Shown here: in pieces, positions 24,389-37,589 of the stretch
How positions within the stretch are numbered: position 1 is the stretch's first letter
Layout: the number at the start of each line of letters is the position of its first letter
Made by a program: the position numbers and the translations under genes
Source: Arthonia radiata
Taxonomy: Eukaryota > Ascomycota > Arthoniomycetes > Arthoniales > Arthoniaceae
DNA: 64,000 nucleotides
Direction: 5' to 3'
Assembly (NCBI GenBank): GCA_002989075.1
Contig: PSQN01000017.1
Span: 868,001 to 932,000 of the forward strand
The notes under the pieces: model-generated
Told to the model about the DNA's origin: nothing
Seen by the model: only the letters and a program-made list of their open reading frames with translations
Database searches by the model: none

Positions 24389-26812
24389 CACCTCCTTAAT
24401 CGACTAGTTGTTTTAGCCGGATTATAAGCTAATTTAAGTTCTAAACGTTAGTATTTTAGCTAAGTCGATCGGTTTTGTTAAACTGTCTACTAATTGTTCC
24501 TTTGTAGAAACGTATTTAAGCTCTATTTGGCCTGCCTAAACGTTTTCTCTAACATAGTAATACTGTATATTAATATACTTAGATTTAGCTTAGAAGGTAG
24601 GGTTTTTTATAAGTTCTTTTGCTAAATTGCTGTCGGTAAGTAACAGTTTTACCGGTAAAACCAAGGTCTCTGGTCTAATTTAACCGGCTTGCCCGGGCAA
24701 ATATATGCTTGCTTTGTGCGTTAGAGCCCGCCGAGTCTTTTTATCCGCAGACTTTTTAAAAGTATCCCCTAAAACGGTAGTAATCGAATTTTCTTTAAAA
24801 ATCCCGGACAGTTCGATAGCAATTAATCGGTTAAATGACTGTTCCTTTATAGCTTCTTTAAGAACTATATATTCGGCCTTATAAGAGCTTAAGGCAACTG
24901 TTTTTTATAGCTTCGAATTTTAGCTAAGGGCTCCGTTTTTGAGTAGAAAGATATAGCCGGTAGTCGATCTCCTAGTACCAAGGTTCCCCCCCCAATCTGC
25001 GTTACAATAGCCAGTTATACCGTCTATTAAGGAAGTTTTATAGTAAAGGTTAAGGTTAGAAGTTTTATCTAAGTAAGCCTAAAGGCTACTTAAAACTCTC
25101 TAGTGCTTCTTACTAGGATTCAATATATACCGAGCTAGTAGGCCAGTTATAAAGGCAATATCGGGTCTTGTCTTTGTTATTAGATACAAAATCGATTCAA
25201 TTTGTTGCTAATAATTAGAAATATTGGCACTACTAGCTTGGTTAGGATTCGGTGTCAATTTTGAGCCGACGGGTTGCAGTATTTTCCCGGGCATTTGGCC
25301 GTTTTTCTTCGAGTATTTGGTTAAAATTTTAGCTAAATAAGTCGACTAGTCTAGGCAAATCGTTTTCGTCGGGCGATCTCGGGTAATTTTAATTCCTAGG
25401 AACTTACTAACGTCTTCTAAGTTCTTAATTGTAAGAGTCTTGTTTAGTTCCTAATAGATTCTAAAGATTGTTTCGATAGAATTGAATACAGCTGATATAT
25501 CGTCTATATAGGCGATTAAAATTGCCTGCTTTCCGGTTCTTTAAATATAAACCAACTAATCGGATACTAGAAGTTCGAAACCTATTCCCCTTAGTAATTC
25601 TTAAAGATAGGCTTTTTACTATTAGCCGGCCTGTTTTAGACCGTAAAGGGCCTTCTTTATTTAATAAACTTTATTAGTTCCGTTAGATAGGTCAGTTAGT
25701 TGCTCGACATAGACAATCTCGTCTAACTTTGCGTTAAAATAAGCTAATTTTACGTCCCATTGCTTTATTTACTAGTCTTTCTCTGCTGCTAAGGCTAGTA
25801 TAAGCCGGTAGGTAATTGGGTTTACTATATTTATAAAGGTCTTTATAAAATTGAGGCCGGGTCTTTGCTGACAGCCCTTAGCTACCTAGCGGGCTTTAAA
25901 AATTGACTCGTTCTCCGGGGGATACTTAATCTTCGGCACTTAGCGCCCTTTTAGCGCCTTTTTACCCGGCGGCAGCTTGGTTAATATCTAGGTTTCTTGG
26001 TTAGCTAGCTCTTTGAGCTCCGACTGCATTGCGTCTAGCTAAGAAGGCTAATCCTTGGATACCCTTATTTCTTTTAAGTTATTAGGCTCTTTAGTAACTG
26101 CGACTAAGGCCTGCTCGGCGTATTGTTCTAGATTATTGTAGAACTCATTAAACTAATTTTTGTTAACGTTTTCGTATATAAAATCTATTTTCTGGGCGCA
26201 ATCGGTGTCTGCCCGGCTAAGGTCTTCGGTACTTCTGTAATCTAACTCGGTAGGAAGGTTAGACTCGTCTAGAGCTCTAGTTTAGTATAGTTTTTGTTTA
26301 GATTCGTCCGCTAGTTGTTAAGATATAGGGGGGATATACTGTTTCTTATATAGAGGACTTCCTTCTTTATCGGAAGGTACCTTCCTATTATCTTAAGATT
26401 TAGCGGTCGGATTTAGCTTATTTTTAAACTTAACTTTTAGTTGTTCTTTAGGCTCTTTAGGAATACTCTTAGTTAATCGATTAACCGTAGATTCCCGTAG
26501 GTTTCAAACAAATTTTCCTTCCTGAATATAGACGTCTCTCCCCTTAGTAAACCTTCCGGCTATTAGGGTCTAAGAGCTTATATTAATTCGATCTGTAGCC
26601 TATTAGGATATAGGTAGTTGCTCTAGCGTCTAGTTTTTTTAGTTTAGGTTCTTTAAGATAAGTAACTGAGCCCTAGATTTTAATAGTACTAACATCCAGT
26701 TTTTTGCCGTATTTTGCTTCGTACGGGGTAATAAACCCCGGCAATCTAGTATAAGAGGTTCTATTGTAGATATAGATAGCTGCTTTTAGCGCTTTACTCC
26801 AATATATCTAAG

Positions 26813-27262
26813 TATTACGATCTTACTACATTAAGCTAGTACAAGGCTGAGCGCAGCCAGCCTCATTAGAGCATTATACAGTATACTCGACGACTTCAAT
26901 ATAGCGACGTTGGCAACGTTGCTACATCGCAATAGGATTCTAACTACGCGACAAAGAGATTGTCGGAACCGTTAGACAAAGAGAAACATACTTATATACC
27001 TTAGACTATATAGCTAGACTAATAATCGACCTTAGAATAGACTTTAGTCTATTAACTTAATATCTAAATATAAGTTTCTTAACTATATTTAGGTAATATA
27101 CTTTACCTTCTATCTACTTTAGTTAAGCTCCTCTTACTCTCTATAATCTATCTCGCCTCTCCTACCTTTTAGTCTCTAGCACACAAGATACCTACTACTA
27201 AGGTCGATAAGTATATAAGGTAAGTAAGCGTTAGTTCGATTCTCCTAGCGATCGGCGTTATA
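26813..27262 (+). repeat. Gypsy-A1 5' LTR
   Basis: 450 bp, same length and end points as 33460-33909. It contains a short perfect palindrome, ggctgagcgcagcc (26845-26858), and further short inverted repeats around 26905-26930. Confidence 0.88.
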
Positions 27263-30200
27263 CTTTAATAGACTCGCTATAAAAGTAGAGAAAGTAGATT
27301 AGTTATGTTTACTACTTTGGCACCCAATAGCCGCGATGCTATAGATAGGTTAGCCAATAGAATAGCTAATACAAGTAAGATATTGAACGTTAACACTAAG
27401 ATAGGAAAAAGCTTCTTAGATAAACGTTCTAAAGTTACTTTATTCTTAATACGCCTAGCCGTATACTTTAAAACTTACAAAGACTAGTTTCTAAACGACA
27501 TTACTATAGTTCTATTCGCTACCTCTTATATAGACGGAGATGCCTACAAGTAGGTTGAGTACTACCTCAATAATTTCTTGTTCACTCTAATAAAAAATAG
27601 GTGCGAGGATACCGACGAGTTCTTCGCTAGCTTTATCTTCTTTTAGAAGAAGCTCCGTAAGATCTTTAGATAGACCGACGCTAGACGCATCGCTACCAGA
27701 AAGCTTAGGACCCTTAAGCAAATAGGACCAGCAAGCAGGTATACCGCTGAATTTATATAGTATGCTAATTAAACAGGATAGAACAAAAAACCTCTTATCG
27801 AGATCTTTTATAAAGGACTTAAGGACTATATTAAGGAAATAATCTATATTCGTAGAGAGAAGTTTAACGACCTCGATAGCTTTATATAGCGAGCAAAGGA
27901 GATCGACGATAGCAACTTCGAAAGACAAATAAAAAAGAAAGGTAACCCCACTAACAGATTCTATAAAACAAAGAATCGAGCAAACTTACGATAAGACCGA
28001 GGCGATCTAATAGAGTTAAATTTTACAAAGCCTCGAGAAAAACTAAACAACTAGGAACGAGAACACAGAATAAAGAACAAGCTATACTTATATTGCGGAA
28101 AACCAGGGCATTAAGTTAAAGAATGCCGTTCCAAAAAACAACAGTTTAATAGTACCGGCAGAAACGGGCGCAACAATCGATCTTAGAAACCTTGTTTCCT
28201 ACAACAACATTTCAATATAACTACCCAGACACAGAAGAACAGTTACTAAGTTACTCCTAATTAGGAGCACAACAAACTAAACTTGTTTGATCTACACAAG
28301 AACTGGGATACGAACAGTGAGTCATAGGAAGAAACAAAAAAACAAGAAACAAAACAGAAACAACAAAACCTACAGAACTGCAACAATATTGAGCGTACTA
28401 TTCTAAAGCATCGAGTATAGGGTACCGCTATAGCACACAAAACACTATTCTAGACCGCGTGCTACGATAATAATTATACGATTTATGAATTTAACAAACT
28501 AGGGTTAGAATAGTAGCTAAAGAAACTAACATCTCTAAAACAAGATTCGATACAAAAACTAGGCCTCATCCGAGAACGACCTAGGTTACCTTACCTAGAA
28601 ACCTAGGGAAAATCTAAGGAAGAACAGACTATAGAAGCTAAGTAAGATAGCAGCTACGATACGTTATAGGCAAGACAACGACTTAAAGACAAAAATATAG
28701 ATTCTAATAGTATAAAATCCTCTCTCAAGAACGATACTAACTAAGAAGAGCAAACCCTAATTCGTTGGGAAGGAATAATATAGAGACTTTGTTAGTTAGC
28801 CTTCTACAAGGGGAAGTTAAGCACTAATAGAGAGATTAACAATATCCCGGAATATATTTACTTACGCCTATAACGACTAGTAAACTACCTTATTAGGGGT
28901 CTAGAATTACATAGTTAGTACTAATATCTTTAACTAACAATATACAACCTATAAACACAACGAGTTTTAACCAGCAATAGTTGTATAATTAAAGCAAAAA
29001 CTATAAACAATAAACTAGACGTTATAATAAAAGTAGTACTAGAACACCCTACACAGGAATTCTTACAGCAAATTAATCAACAATAGGTTCCGATACTTAA
29101 AATACTCTAGAACGTATACAATTAACAGGAAAAAGACTAGACCGACTACTTTAAGGGTAGTAGTACCGACCCGTTTAACGGTTAAACCCTCTAAAAGTCT
29201 AGCTCTATGCGAGCTTAGCTGCCTATAGAACATATCTATATACTTAAGCAACAATAAACTATAGAAACATTAAAATTATAATTAATTTAGGCGCAATAGG
29301 CAACTTTATCTTAATACGCTATGTTAAGGAGTATTAAATACAAATATAAAAGAAGAAATTACCCTACGCACTATCTAGATTTTAAGGGGTAGAAGAAAGA
29401 GTCGACTACGAGACTTTATTAATAGGTATAACAATTAAAGACTATTAGGAAGAAATTACTTATAATATCGTAGATATTAACCAGCACTATGCCGTACTAA
29501 GTATACTCTAGTTACAATAATATAATCTAGAAGTAGATTAGAGAACTAAGAAGCTCCTCTTTACTAGATATAAGTACTCTAAACAAGAGTCGTTCTGTAG
29601 AACGGATACCCTACAAGCTATTTTTAGTAGTAAGAATAAAGAGCGCAATAAAGAACTTATATAGATTAGTACTACTACACTCTAATATTTAAATATCTTA
29701 CGAGAGAAGTCTAACGCAGTATCTTGTCTATAGCTAACTATATATAAATATAAATAAAAGATAACTGTACGCCAACGATTCTATACAACGACAAGTACTT
29801 AGTTAATTACTAAGATACTAGAGGAATACAATTAGTTCCGATATCTATTTAAGGAAGCTAAGCTAAACTCAGCTCTTTCAGAACATAAACCGTAGAATTA
29901 TACAATACCTTTACAAGAAGGCAAAACGCTAATATTCGGTCTAATCTACTTTCTATTAGAAACAGAAAATTAAGCACTCTGCAACTATCTTAACGAGAAT
30001 CTTAAGAAAAGATTTATCTAAAAATTAATATTACTAGCTAGATACTCAATACTCTTCGTACTAAAGAAGAATAGTAAACTACGACTTTACGTAGATTATA
30101 GACAATTGAACGAAGTAACTATTAAAAACTAATACCCTTTACTACGTATCAACAAAATAACAGATCGATTGTATAACGCGCGATAGTTTACTAAGTTTAA

Positions 30201-32759
30201 CCTACAAGGGGCCTACAACCTAATCTATATAAAGAAAGGCGAAGAATAGAAAACAGCCTTCTGTACTAGATACAGACTTTTCGAGTATTGCGTTATACCC
30301 TTTGGGCTAATAAACGCACTAACATTATTTTAGAAACTAATTAACAACATATTTAGTAATTACCTAAATATATTTATAACTGCTTATTTAGACGATATCC
30401 TAGTATACAGCCGTATACTAGAAGAACATAAGAAATATATTAAGAAGATATTAAAAAGATTAGTGCGTATCGATTTACAAATTAACATCAAGAAAACCTA
30501 GTTCTATTAACAATCCGTCGAATGTCTTAGATTTATAATTACTGAGCACGGTCTCTAAATAGAAGATTTAAAGATCTAATCTATTTTAACCTAGCCTACA
30601 TTAAAGAATATAAAATAGTTGCAATAGTTTCTTAGTTTTGCTAACTACTACAGGCGATAGATATCTAATTTTGGCCGAATTATAGCACCGCTGTCTCAAC
30701 AAACAAAACAATCGATAGAATTTTTCTAGACGTAGAAAGAACAATCAGTATTTAAAGAGCTTAAGGAAGCTTTTAAGATCGGGCCTGTACTAGCAATATT
30801 CGACCCTAACCTACCGATTATTATAGAAACAGATGCGTTAGATTATACAATTAATGTATATATAAGTTAAAATAATAAAGAAGGAAAGCTTAGACTAGTA
30901 GCTTTCTACTTAAGGAAAATATTATCTATAGAACAGAACTACGACATTTACAATAAAGAGCTTTTAACTATTATAGCAGCATTTAAAATATAGCGAGCTT
31001 ATCTAGAAGAAGCAAACTATACGATTATAATATATATAGACTATAAGAACCTAACTTATTTTACGACAACAAAGAAACTTAACTACAGATAAGTTAGATA
31101 GTTAGAAACTATAGCTCTATACGACTTTATTATTACTTACAAGAAGGGTTTCGAGAACGATAGGGTCGACGCTTTAAGCTAACGACTAGATTACCTTAAC
31201 GACAAGGAACACGTCGAACACACAATATTCCGAGAACACAATAACGAGATTAGATACAATTAATTAGCTATAACAATAGAGTTTATTATCGAACCAAACA
31301 GCCGAATCTCAGATATCCTAAACGATTCTAAAACCTACTAGGAAAACGAGAAACGACACCTAGGACTAACAAAAAACAACAAGAGCTATTATAAATTCTA
31401 AGGCAAAATCTACGTTCCGAGGAATCTAATCCAACACATTATTAGTAACTTCTACGATAACCTAACAAAGGGACACAAGGGCATCGATAACACTATTAAA
31501 AAGATTACACAAACCTACTATATTCCGAGAATCCGACACTACGTCGAGAATTATATTTAAGAATATAATATATACGTAAGAACTAAGCACGCAAGGCATT
31601 TACTATACAGTAAACTATAACTACTAAAAATACCCGAGAGACTATAATATACAGTCTTACTAAACTTTATTACTAAGTTACCAATATCTAAGGATCTACT
31701 TATAGAAGTAGCTTACAACGCTATTCTAGTTATATACAATAAACTAACAAAGTACGCGTACTTTGTACCTTACAAGGAAGCCAGCAATTTAGAACAATTA
31801 GTATATATATTCCTTCGGATCGTCCTAGCAAACTATAGTCAACTACAAAGAATTGTCTTAGATAGAGATTAAAAATTTGTCTTACGATTTTAGATATCCC
31901 TAATACAACAACTAGGAACAAAACAAAAGATATCTACGTTATTCTATCTGTAAACAGACAGACAGACAGAACGAACAAATTAAACGTTAGAACAATATCT
32001 ACGGGCATACGTTAACTACTAGCAAAACGACTAGGTATAGTTACTACCGGTAGCACAAGTAGCACACAACGATACTAAAAACGATACAATCAAAACGACA
32101 CTATTCTATGCCTTATACGGCTATTATCCTCTTTAGAGTAGACAACTATAAAACACTACAGAAAACGACACTACTACGCGAATAGCAACGAATATAAAGA
32201 CCCTATATTAGCAGTTAAAGGCTAACAGCGAGTTTATTAACGAACGAACAAGGAAATAGTATAATAAGTTAAGAACTACCCTAAATACAAGCATAAAAGA
32301 GAGGGAAAGAGCTTACTTGCTTATAAGAAACATAAAAACTATTAGACTAAGCAAGAAACTCGACTATACTAAGACAGGACCGTTTAAAATCTTACAGCAA
32401 TTGAGACCCGTAACATTTAAACTTAAACTCCTAAAAATAATAAGAATATATTCTATATTCTATATAGCGCTATTAGAGCTAGCCTACTTTCGAGAGGTAG
32501 AACGATCTAACCTAGAAATCCTTTCTAACAACTAAGAACCCGAGTATAAGGTTAAAACGGTTCGAGCTTACAGACAATATTGAGGCAAACGATAGTATCT
32601 TATAAAATAGAAAGGATATTCTAAATATAAAAATTAATGGGAACCGGAATAAAACCTAACTAACTACAAAGACACTATTTAACGATATTAGAACTAGAAT
32701 ATTAGTTAGTTGTAGCAGCACTAATACCCTAATCTACTATCTAGTGCGCCTCGCTGGTA

Positions 32760-33459
32760 TCTAGGTTACCTACAAACGAACTAGCTTACTATGTTAGTAG
32801 CCTACTACCTAACTCTGGGAACAGATTGTTATAAAAATTTATACTTAAGCTACTTAGTATATTTATAATATTACTATTAAACATAGCCGCTAGCCATTCT
32901 TCTTCGAACAATGCGTTATTCTAATCTATTTTGTTCTGCGCCTAGACGCGCAACTTTTTGAGCTCTTTCTCTAAATTTACTATTACCGCTTTAATAGCTT
33001 CGCGCTGCATTTTCGTCGTACAAACGACTTTCTTCTCTTTTGCTAGACGCTTACGTTGCCCCTAAAGGGCATCCGACACCCGCAAGTACTGAGAACGGAT
33101 ACTCCGAGCTAAAAATAAGTTAAACTAACACAAAAAATAAACGTAAGATAAGAACTAACCATCCTTTAACGATAGACGAACGTTATACAACTTTTTATCG
33201 CGAGTATACACAAAATACGATGCCTTTCTAGACTTTAGAATATACTTCTTATCTAGATAAGAGCAATAAAAATACGAAGGCATCTCTCGACTATAAACTT
33301 CGATAAGAATAGTATTAATCTTAAGCGCTTTATTAGCGTTAAGAGCCTTCTTAACTTTAAATATAACGACTTATAGAACTAGATCTACTATAGAGCAACA
33401 ACAAGGTTTTAATGTCTCTAGGGCCGTTAAGAACGACTAGCCTTAAAGAGAGGACCTTG
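32760..33459 (-). other. Antisense coding-like stretch at 3' end of Gypsy-A1
   Basis: Downstream of the chromodomain-like tail, the minus strand reads as coding-like sequence, opposite to the element's own genes: a segment with SREMPSYFYCSYLDKKYILK and, further on, a Lys/Glu-rich helical segment (KKVVCTTKMQREAIKAVIV) that looks like a coiled coil. Gypsy families with accessory antisense frames near the 3' LTR are known in some eukaryotes. Function is unknown, and like the rest of the element it is decayed. Confidence 0.45.
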
Positions 33460-33909
33460 TGTTACGATCTTACTACATTAAGCTAGTACAAGGCTAAGCG
33501 CAGCTAGCCTTATTAGAGCATTATATAGTATACCCGACGACTCTAATATAGCGATATTAGCGACGTCGCTATATCGCAATAGGATCCCGACTACGCAACA
33601 AAGAGATTATTAAGACTGTTAGACACAGAGAAATATACCTATATACCTTAGACTATATAGCTAAACTAAAAATCGACCTTAGAATAGACTTTAGTCTATT
33701 AATTTAACATTTAAATATAAGTTTTTTAACTATATTTAAGTAACGTTCTTTACCTTCTATCTACTTTAGTTAAGTCTCTCTTACCCTCTATAATTTATCT
33801 CGCCTCTCCTACCTTTTAGTCTCTAGCACACAAGACACCTACTATTAAGGTCGATAAGTACACAAGGTAAGTGAGCCTTAGTTCGGTTCTTCCAGCGACC
33901 GGCGTTATA
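33460..33909 (+). repeat. Gypsy-A1 3' LTR
   Basis: 450 bp, begins TGTTACG and ends GTTATA; pairs with 26813-27262. Confidence 0.88.
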
Positions 33910-35881
33910 CCGAGGTAGCCCAGCAGTATAAAGCATTGCTTAAACTTTACTAACAATTGTTCGGTTAAAGCGTTCGGCTCGTTTATTTTGCTGAAGGGTA
34001 TACGGTATAGATATCGTTAGAATAGCTTCTTTTTGTTCTAGAAGCTGTTTTACCCGACCTTCTCGGTATTCTTTTGCGTTATTTAAGTATAGTCTTTTAA
34101 AAGAATACTCGAACTACGTTTCTTCTTAAGTAATATAGGTAAATAGTGCGTTAAAAACCTAATCTTTAGACTATAGTACCTTAGTAGTTGTATACCGGGT
34201 TTTATTGTCTATAAAGCTAGTAAATAATTAATCTTTAAAAGGGGTTTGCGGTACAATTAGCCCGCAAATATCTAAGTAGACTTTTTCTAAATAATTAACC
34301 GATTTGTCTAGAGTTTCTTAGCTAACTTTAGCTATTGCCTTTGCTTTGAAGTAAATTTAGCAATTATCTTTTAATTTATCTAAATAATCTGTTCCTAGAG
34401 CAACCTTTTTAAGCTATTTTAAGGCGTTTTTGTCTATATATCTTATTTATTAATATTAAAGGTCAGTTTTCGAAAAAATAGTATAGAGAGATCGGACTAT
34501 ATTAATAGTCTAAGCTTCTATTACTATTAGGCCGTTAATATACCGCCCCTCGGTAGTTAGTTATTCGGCTCAATTAACTTTTAGCTTATTTTGACTAAGA
34601 GTTACCTTACCTCCTCTCTTTCTAAGCTTATTAAAGCTTAGAAGGTTAATTCTAAATTCCTTAACAAACAAAACTTTGTTTAGAACAATTATTTTATTCT
34701 TAAAGAACAGTTTTGCTTTACCTGTCTAAAAGGCTCGGATTAACTTTCCCCCTCTCTAACGAATAATCTAGTTAGTTAGCCGGATATCCGTTAAAAGGTT
34801 AATATTCAAGCAAATATAGCTTATTAAGCCTATATCGAGGATCTAAGAATTAGTAGAGTAATTGACTCTGTCTAGTAATACTGTAAAGCATTGTTCTTCT
34901 TGTAGGTTAGAACTATATACAGAAAATATTAAAAAATTAGTGTTTTTGGAGCTTTTGTTAGAATTTAGCCGGAGATTTGGGTATTTTTTCCAACAAGTTG
35001 CCGGTTTATGCCCCTTTTTGTTATAAAAGGGGCATTTTTCTTAGTTTTTACTTAGAGATTTTAATTTTTCTCCGGTTCTTTGCATCGATTTATTGTCTAT
35101 TGCAGTAAAAACCTTTTCTACTGGGGTACTACTACAGATTCGGCGAGACTTATCTATAAGTTAACTAAATAAGTTCTGTAGACTTATATCGCTAGTCGTT
35201 TGCCGATAGCTTTAGCTAATAATAGCTACTATATACTTATATTTAGAGGTTAGACTATAAAGAACGTAGACAGCTACCACCTTGTTGGGTAGTACTAGTC
35301 CTCGGGTTACTAAATCGTCCGTTAATTGCCTAATTTTAGTAAGGTAAAGCTCAAGGTTTTTTATCTTACTAAGTATAGTACTAAAGAGCTCCTTATAAAT
35401 TAGAAACTCGAAACTAAAACTTTTTGATTTGTATAACCTTTTTAGGCTATCTCAAAGCTCTAAAGAGTTATAGATCCTCTTTATTTAAATATAGAGACCG
35501 TCCTCTAGAGTTAGTTAAACAAGGGCTGCTGCCCTTGTTGACCGTTTGTAGCGGCTAGCTTTAATAATATTTCTAGCTAAATAGCCGGAAAAGGGGATTA
35601 TAACATTACTGTAGCTCTTTTTAGTTAAAAGGGCCTCTATTCGAATCGACCAAATGTCTCAATTAGTCGAGCCCTTGAGTTTAGGAATCTTATAGAATGA
35701 GTCTATAGCCAAATATATAGTCGGAGATTTCTAGAAAAAAAAGGAAATTCTGTTCTAATAGTTAAATTAAGCTAAAAATTTAGAGTCGATTAGTAATAGA
35801 ATCGTTTAGAGGTGTCGATAGGTAGAATATTTTCTAAAAAGAAAATTTAAAAGGAATTGGTACTAACTCGGGCTTATAACC

Positions 35882-36389
35882 TGTTAAAAAGGTATAGAAA
35901 AGAAGAAGAATACTACTATAAAGAGTAGAAAGACGAGACTAGCTTAAGACTAGTACAATACTTAGGCTTAATACAGATACAATACTTAGTAGCAAGGAGA
36001 AGCTATTGTTATATTGTCTATCTTATTAGCTAGAATTCTTTAAAAGAATTCCAGCTTATATATCTAAGTTTAGTAGTCTGTATAGAACTTACTAGATATC
36101 TATTCTTTTTAATAGAGGCTAGATAATCTATAACTTACTACACAAGATAGTAATTCTGTCTATCTAAAACTATTAGTCTCTAAGTCTATTTTGTGTTGTC
36201 TTAGACTACGGGTCAGCTGTCTAAAATAGATCGTACAATGCTTCTTTTTGTCCTAAGCCCGGGCTACTAGACCCGATCCTTTAGATAAAAGGCTTGTTCT
36301 ATTCTAGACCGAGACAGCTAGTAGGACCTATTCAATACTCCGGACCTCTAAGGGTTCCAGCTAACTAGCTAGTTGGTTAATTTTTAATA
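35882..36389 (-). repeat. Copia-C1 5' LTR
   Basis: 508 bp; inner side adjoins a reversed primer-site motif (gggcttataacc), outer side is followed by the ttaat duplication. Confidence 0.88.
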
Positions 36390-36394
36390 TTAAT

Positions 36395-37119
36395 TAGCTA
36401 AATTAATCTACTTATTATCTTAGCTTAGTTACTCGCTATTAGTATCGCTTAGAGTATCTTAAAAGACCTTAATAGCTAAGCTTAACTAGCTATATTACTA
36501 CTTATAGGGTTTTATTAACTTCTACCGCTACTATTTATTAAGATCTTTAAGCTACGGTTTAACTAACTTAGCCTTAGTAATTATATAGAAGTAGTTTATA
36601 TACCTGTTATAGTCTATCTAACTAAGCTTCTACTAAATATTAGCTAGACTATCTTATTTAACTTAAAAAATATAGTTAATATTATAAAAATTAACGTTAA
36701 AGCTAAATATAACTGTTATATAGATTATTAAGTATTAATTACTATTAAATATAGTTAAAATAGTCTTTTATATATTGTTCTATATTTAGTTATAATATAG
36801 TTAAATAATACTATCTATTAATTAAACTAGTAATCTAAGCTATATTAACTATACTTAAATTTAAGTAATAAAAATCATAACTTCTGATATCTTCTATATA
36901 TAAATAATTATCTTTAGTAGCTACTTGTTAGCTCTTTATTAAGCTATATTATATAGTAGTTAAATAACACGCTGCTAGATAGTTAAAAGGCTTATATTAG
37001 ACTTTCTTTTAAAAAATAGATTAATATTACTTAAATTAATTAACGTTTAAATAATATATATATACTATTCTTAAATATAAGCTTAGACTTTAACTTATAA
37101 AATATTAAAATTAAAAGTA
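36395..37119. other. Landing element, fourth piece; unassigned AT-rich sequence
   Basis: About 725 bp of strongly decayed sequence between Copia-C1 and Copia-C2. It joins the short piece at 23786-23880 on its left and 49006-49035 on its right when the insertions are removed. No gene supported. Confidence 0.4.
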
Positions 37120-37139
37120 TTTTAGAAATTAACCAACTA

Positions 37140-37589
37140 TATAACGCCGGTCGCAAGGAAGAATCAAACTAAGGCTTACTTGCCTTGTATACTTATCGAC
37201 CTTAGTAGTATACATCTTATATACTAGAGACTAAAAGGTAGGAGAGGCGAAATAGATTATAAAGGATAAGAGGAGCTTAATGAAGTAGATAGAAGGTAAA
37301 GTACGTTACCTAAATATAGTTAAAAAACTTGTATTTAAATATTAAGTTAATAAACTAAAGTTTATTCTAAGGTTAGCTATTAGTTTAGCTATATAGTTTA
37401 AGGTATATAGAAAGGTTCCTTTATATTTAACGGTTGCAATAGCTTCTTTATTGCACTATTGGAATCTTATTGCAATATAGCGATATCGCTAATATCGCTA
37501 TATCGGAGTTATTAGGTATTCTATATAATACTTTAATAAGGCTGGCTGCGCTCAGCCTTATACTAGCTAAATATAGTAAGACCGTAATA
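37140..37589 (-). repeat. Gypsy-A2 3' LTR
   Basis: 450 bp, the outer copy next to the aacta duplication on the left. Confidence 0.88.

Larger units (their letters stand above)
26813..33909 (+). mobile_element. Gypsy-A1: chromodomain Ty3/Gypsy element inside Copia-C1
   Basis: Fossil Gypsy element of 7097 bp with 450-bp LTRs, inserted in Copia-C1. Flanks are ctaag (26808-26812) and ccgag (33910-33914), a 5-bp duplication differing only by transitions, and Copia sequence resumes exactly across the site when compared with Copia-C3. Parts in order: gag with a CCHC-type zinc knuckle (about 27305-28130, CGKPGH core), protease region, reverse transcriptase (about 29900-30600), RNase H (about 30700-31200), integrase (about 31400-32200) and a chromodomain-like tail (about 32550-32700). 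An antisense coding-like stretch follows. Broken by many RIP-type changes; younger than Copia-C1 by nesting. Confidence 0.88.
23881..36389 (-). mobile_element. Copia-C1: Ty1/Copia element, split by Gypsy-A1
   Basis: Fossil Copia element on the minus strand with two 508-bp LTRs and perfect ttaat duplications at 23876-23880 and 36390-36394. Its own length without the 7.1-kb Gypsy-A1 insertion is about 5.4 kb, the same as Copia-C3. Read on the minus strand, the order is gag, integrase, reverse transcriptase and RNase H, the Copia order. The primer site (near 35868-35881) and polypurine tract (near 24389-24400) are visible. Decayed by many RIP-type changes. Confidence 0.88.

Noticed and set aside
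27225-27262. tRNA gene suggested by a gttcgattctcc motif
   Set aside because: It lies in the Gypsy-A LTR and no cloverleaf partner stems are visible around it.
27305-32535. Short open frames inside the island as host genes
   Set aside because: They lie within LTR elements, are short, and match retroelement parts; they are remnants of decayed gag/pol.
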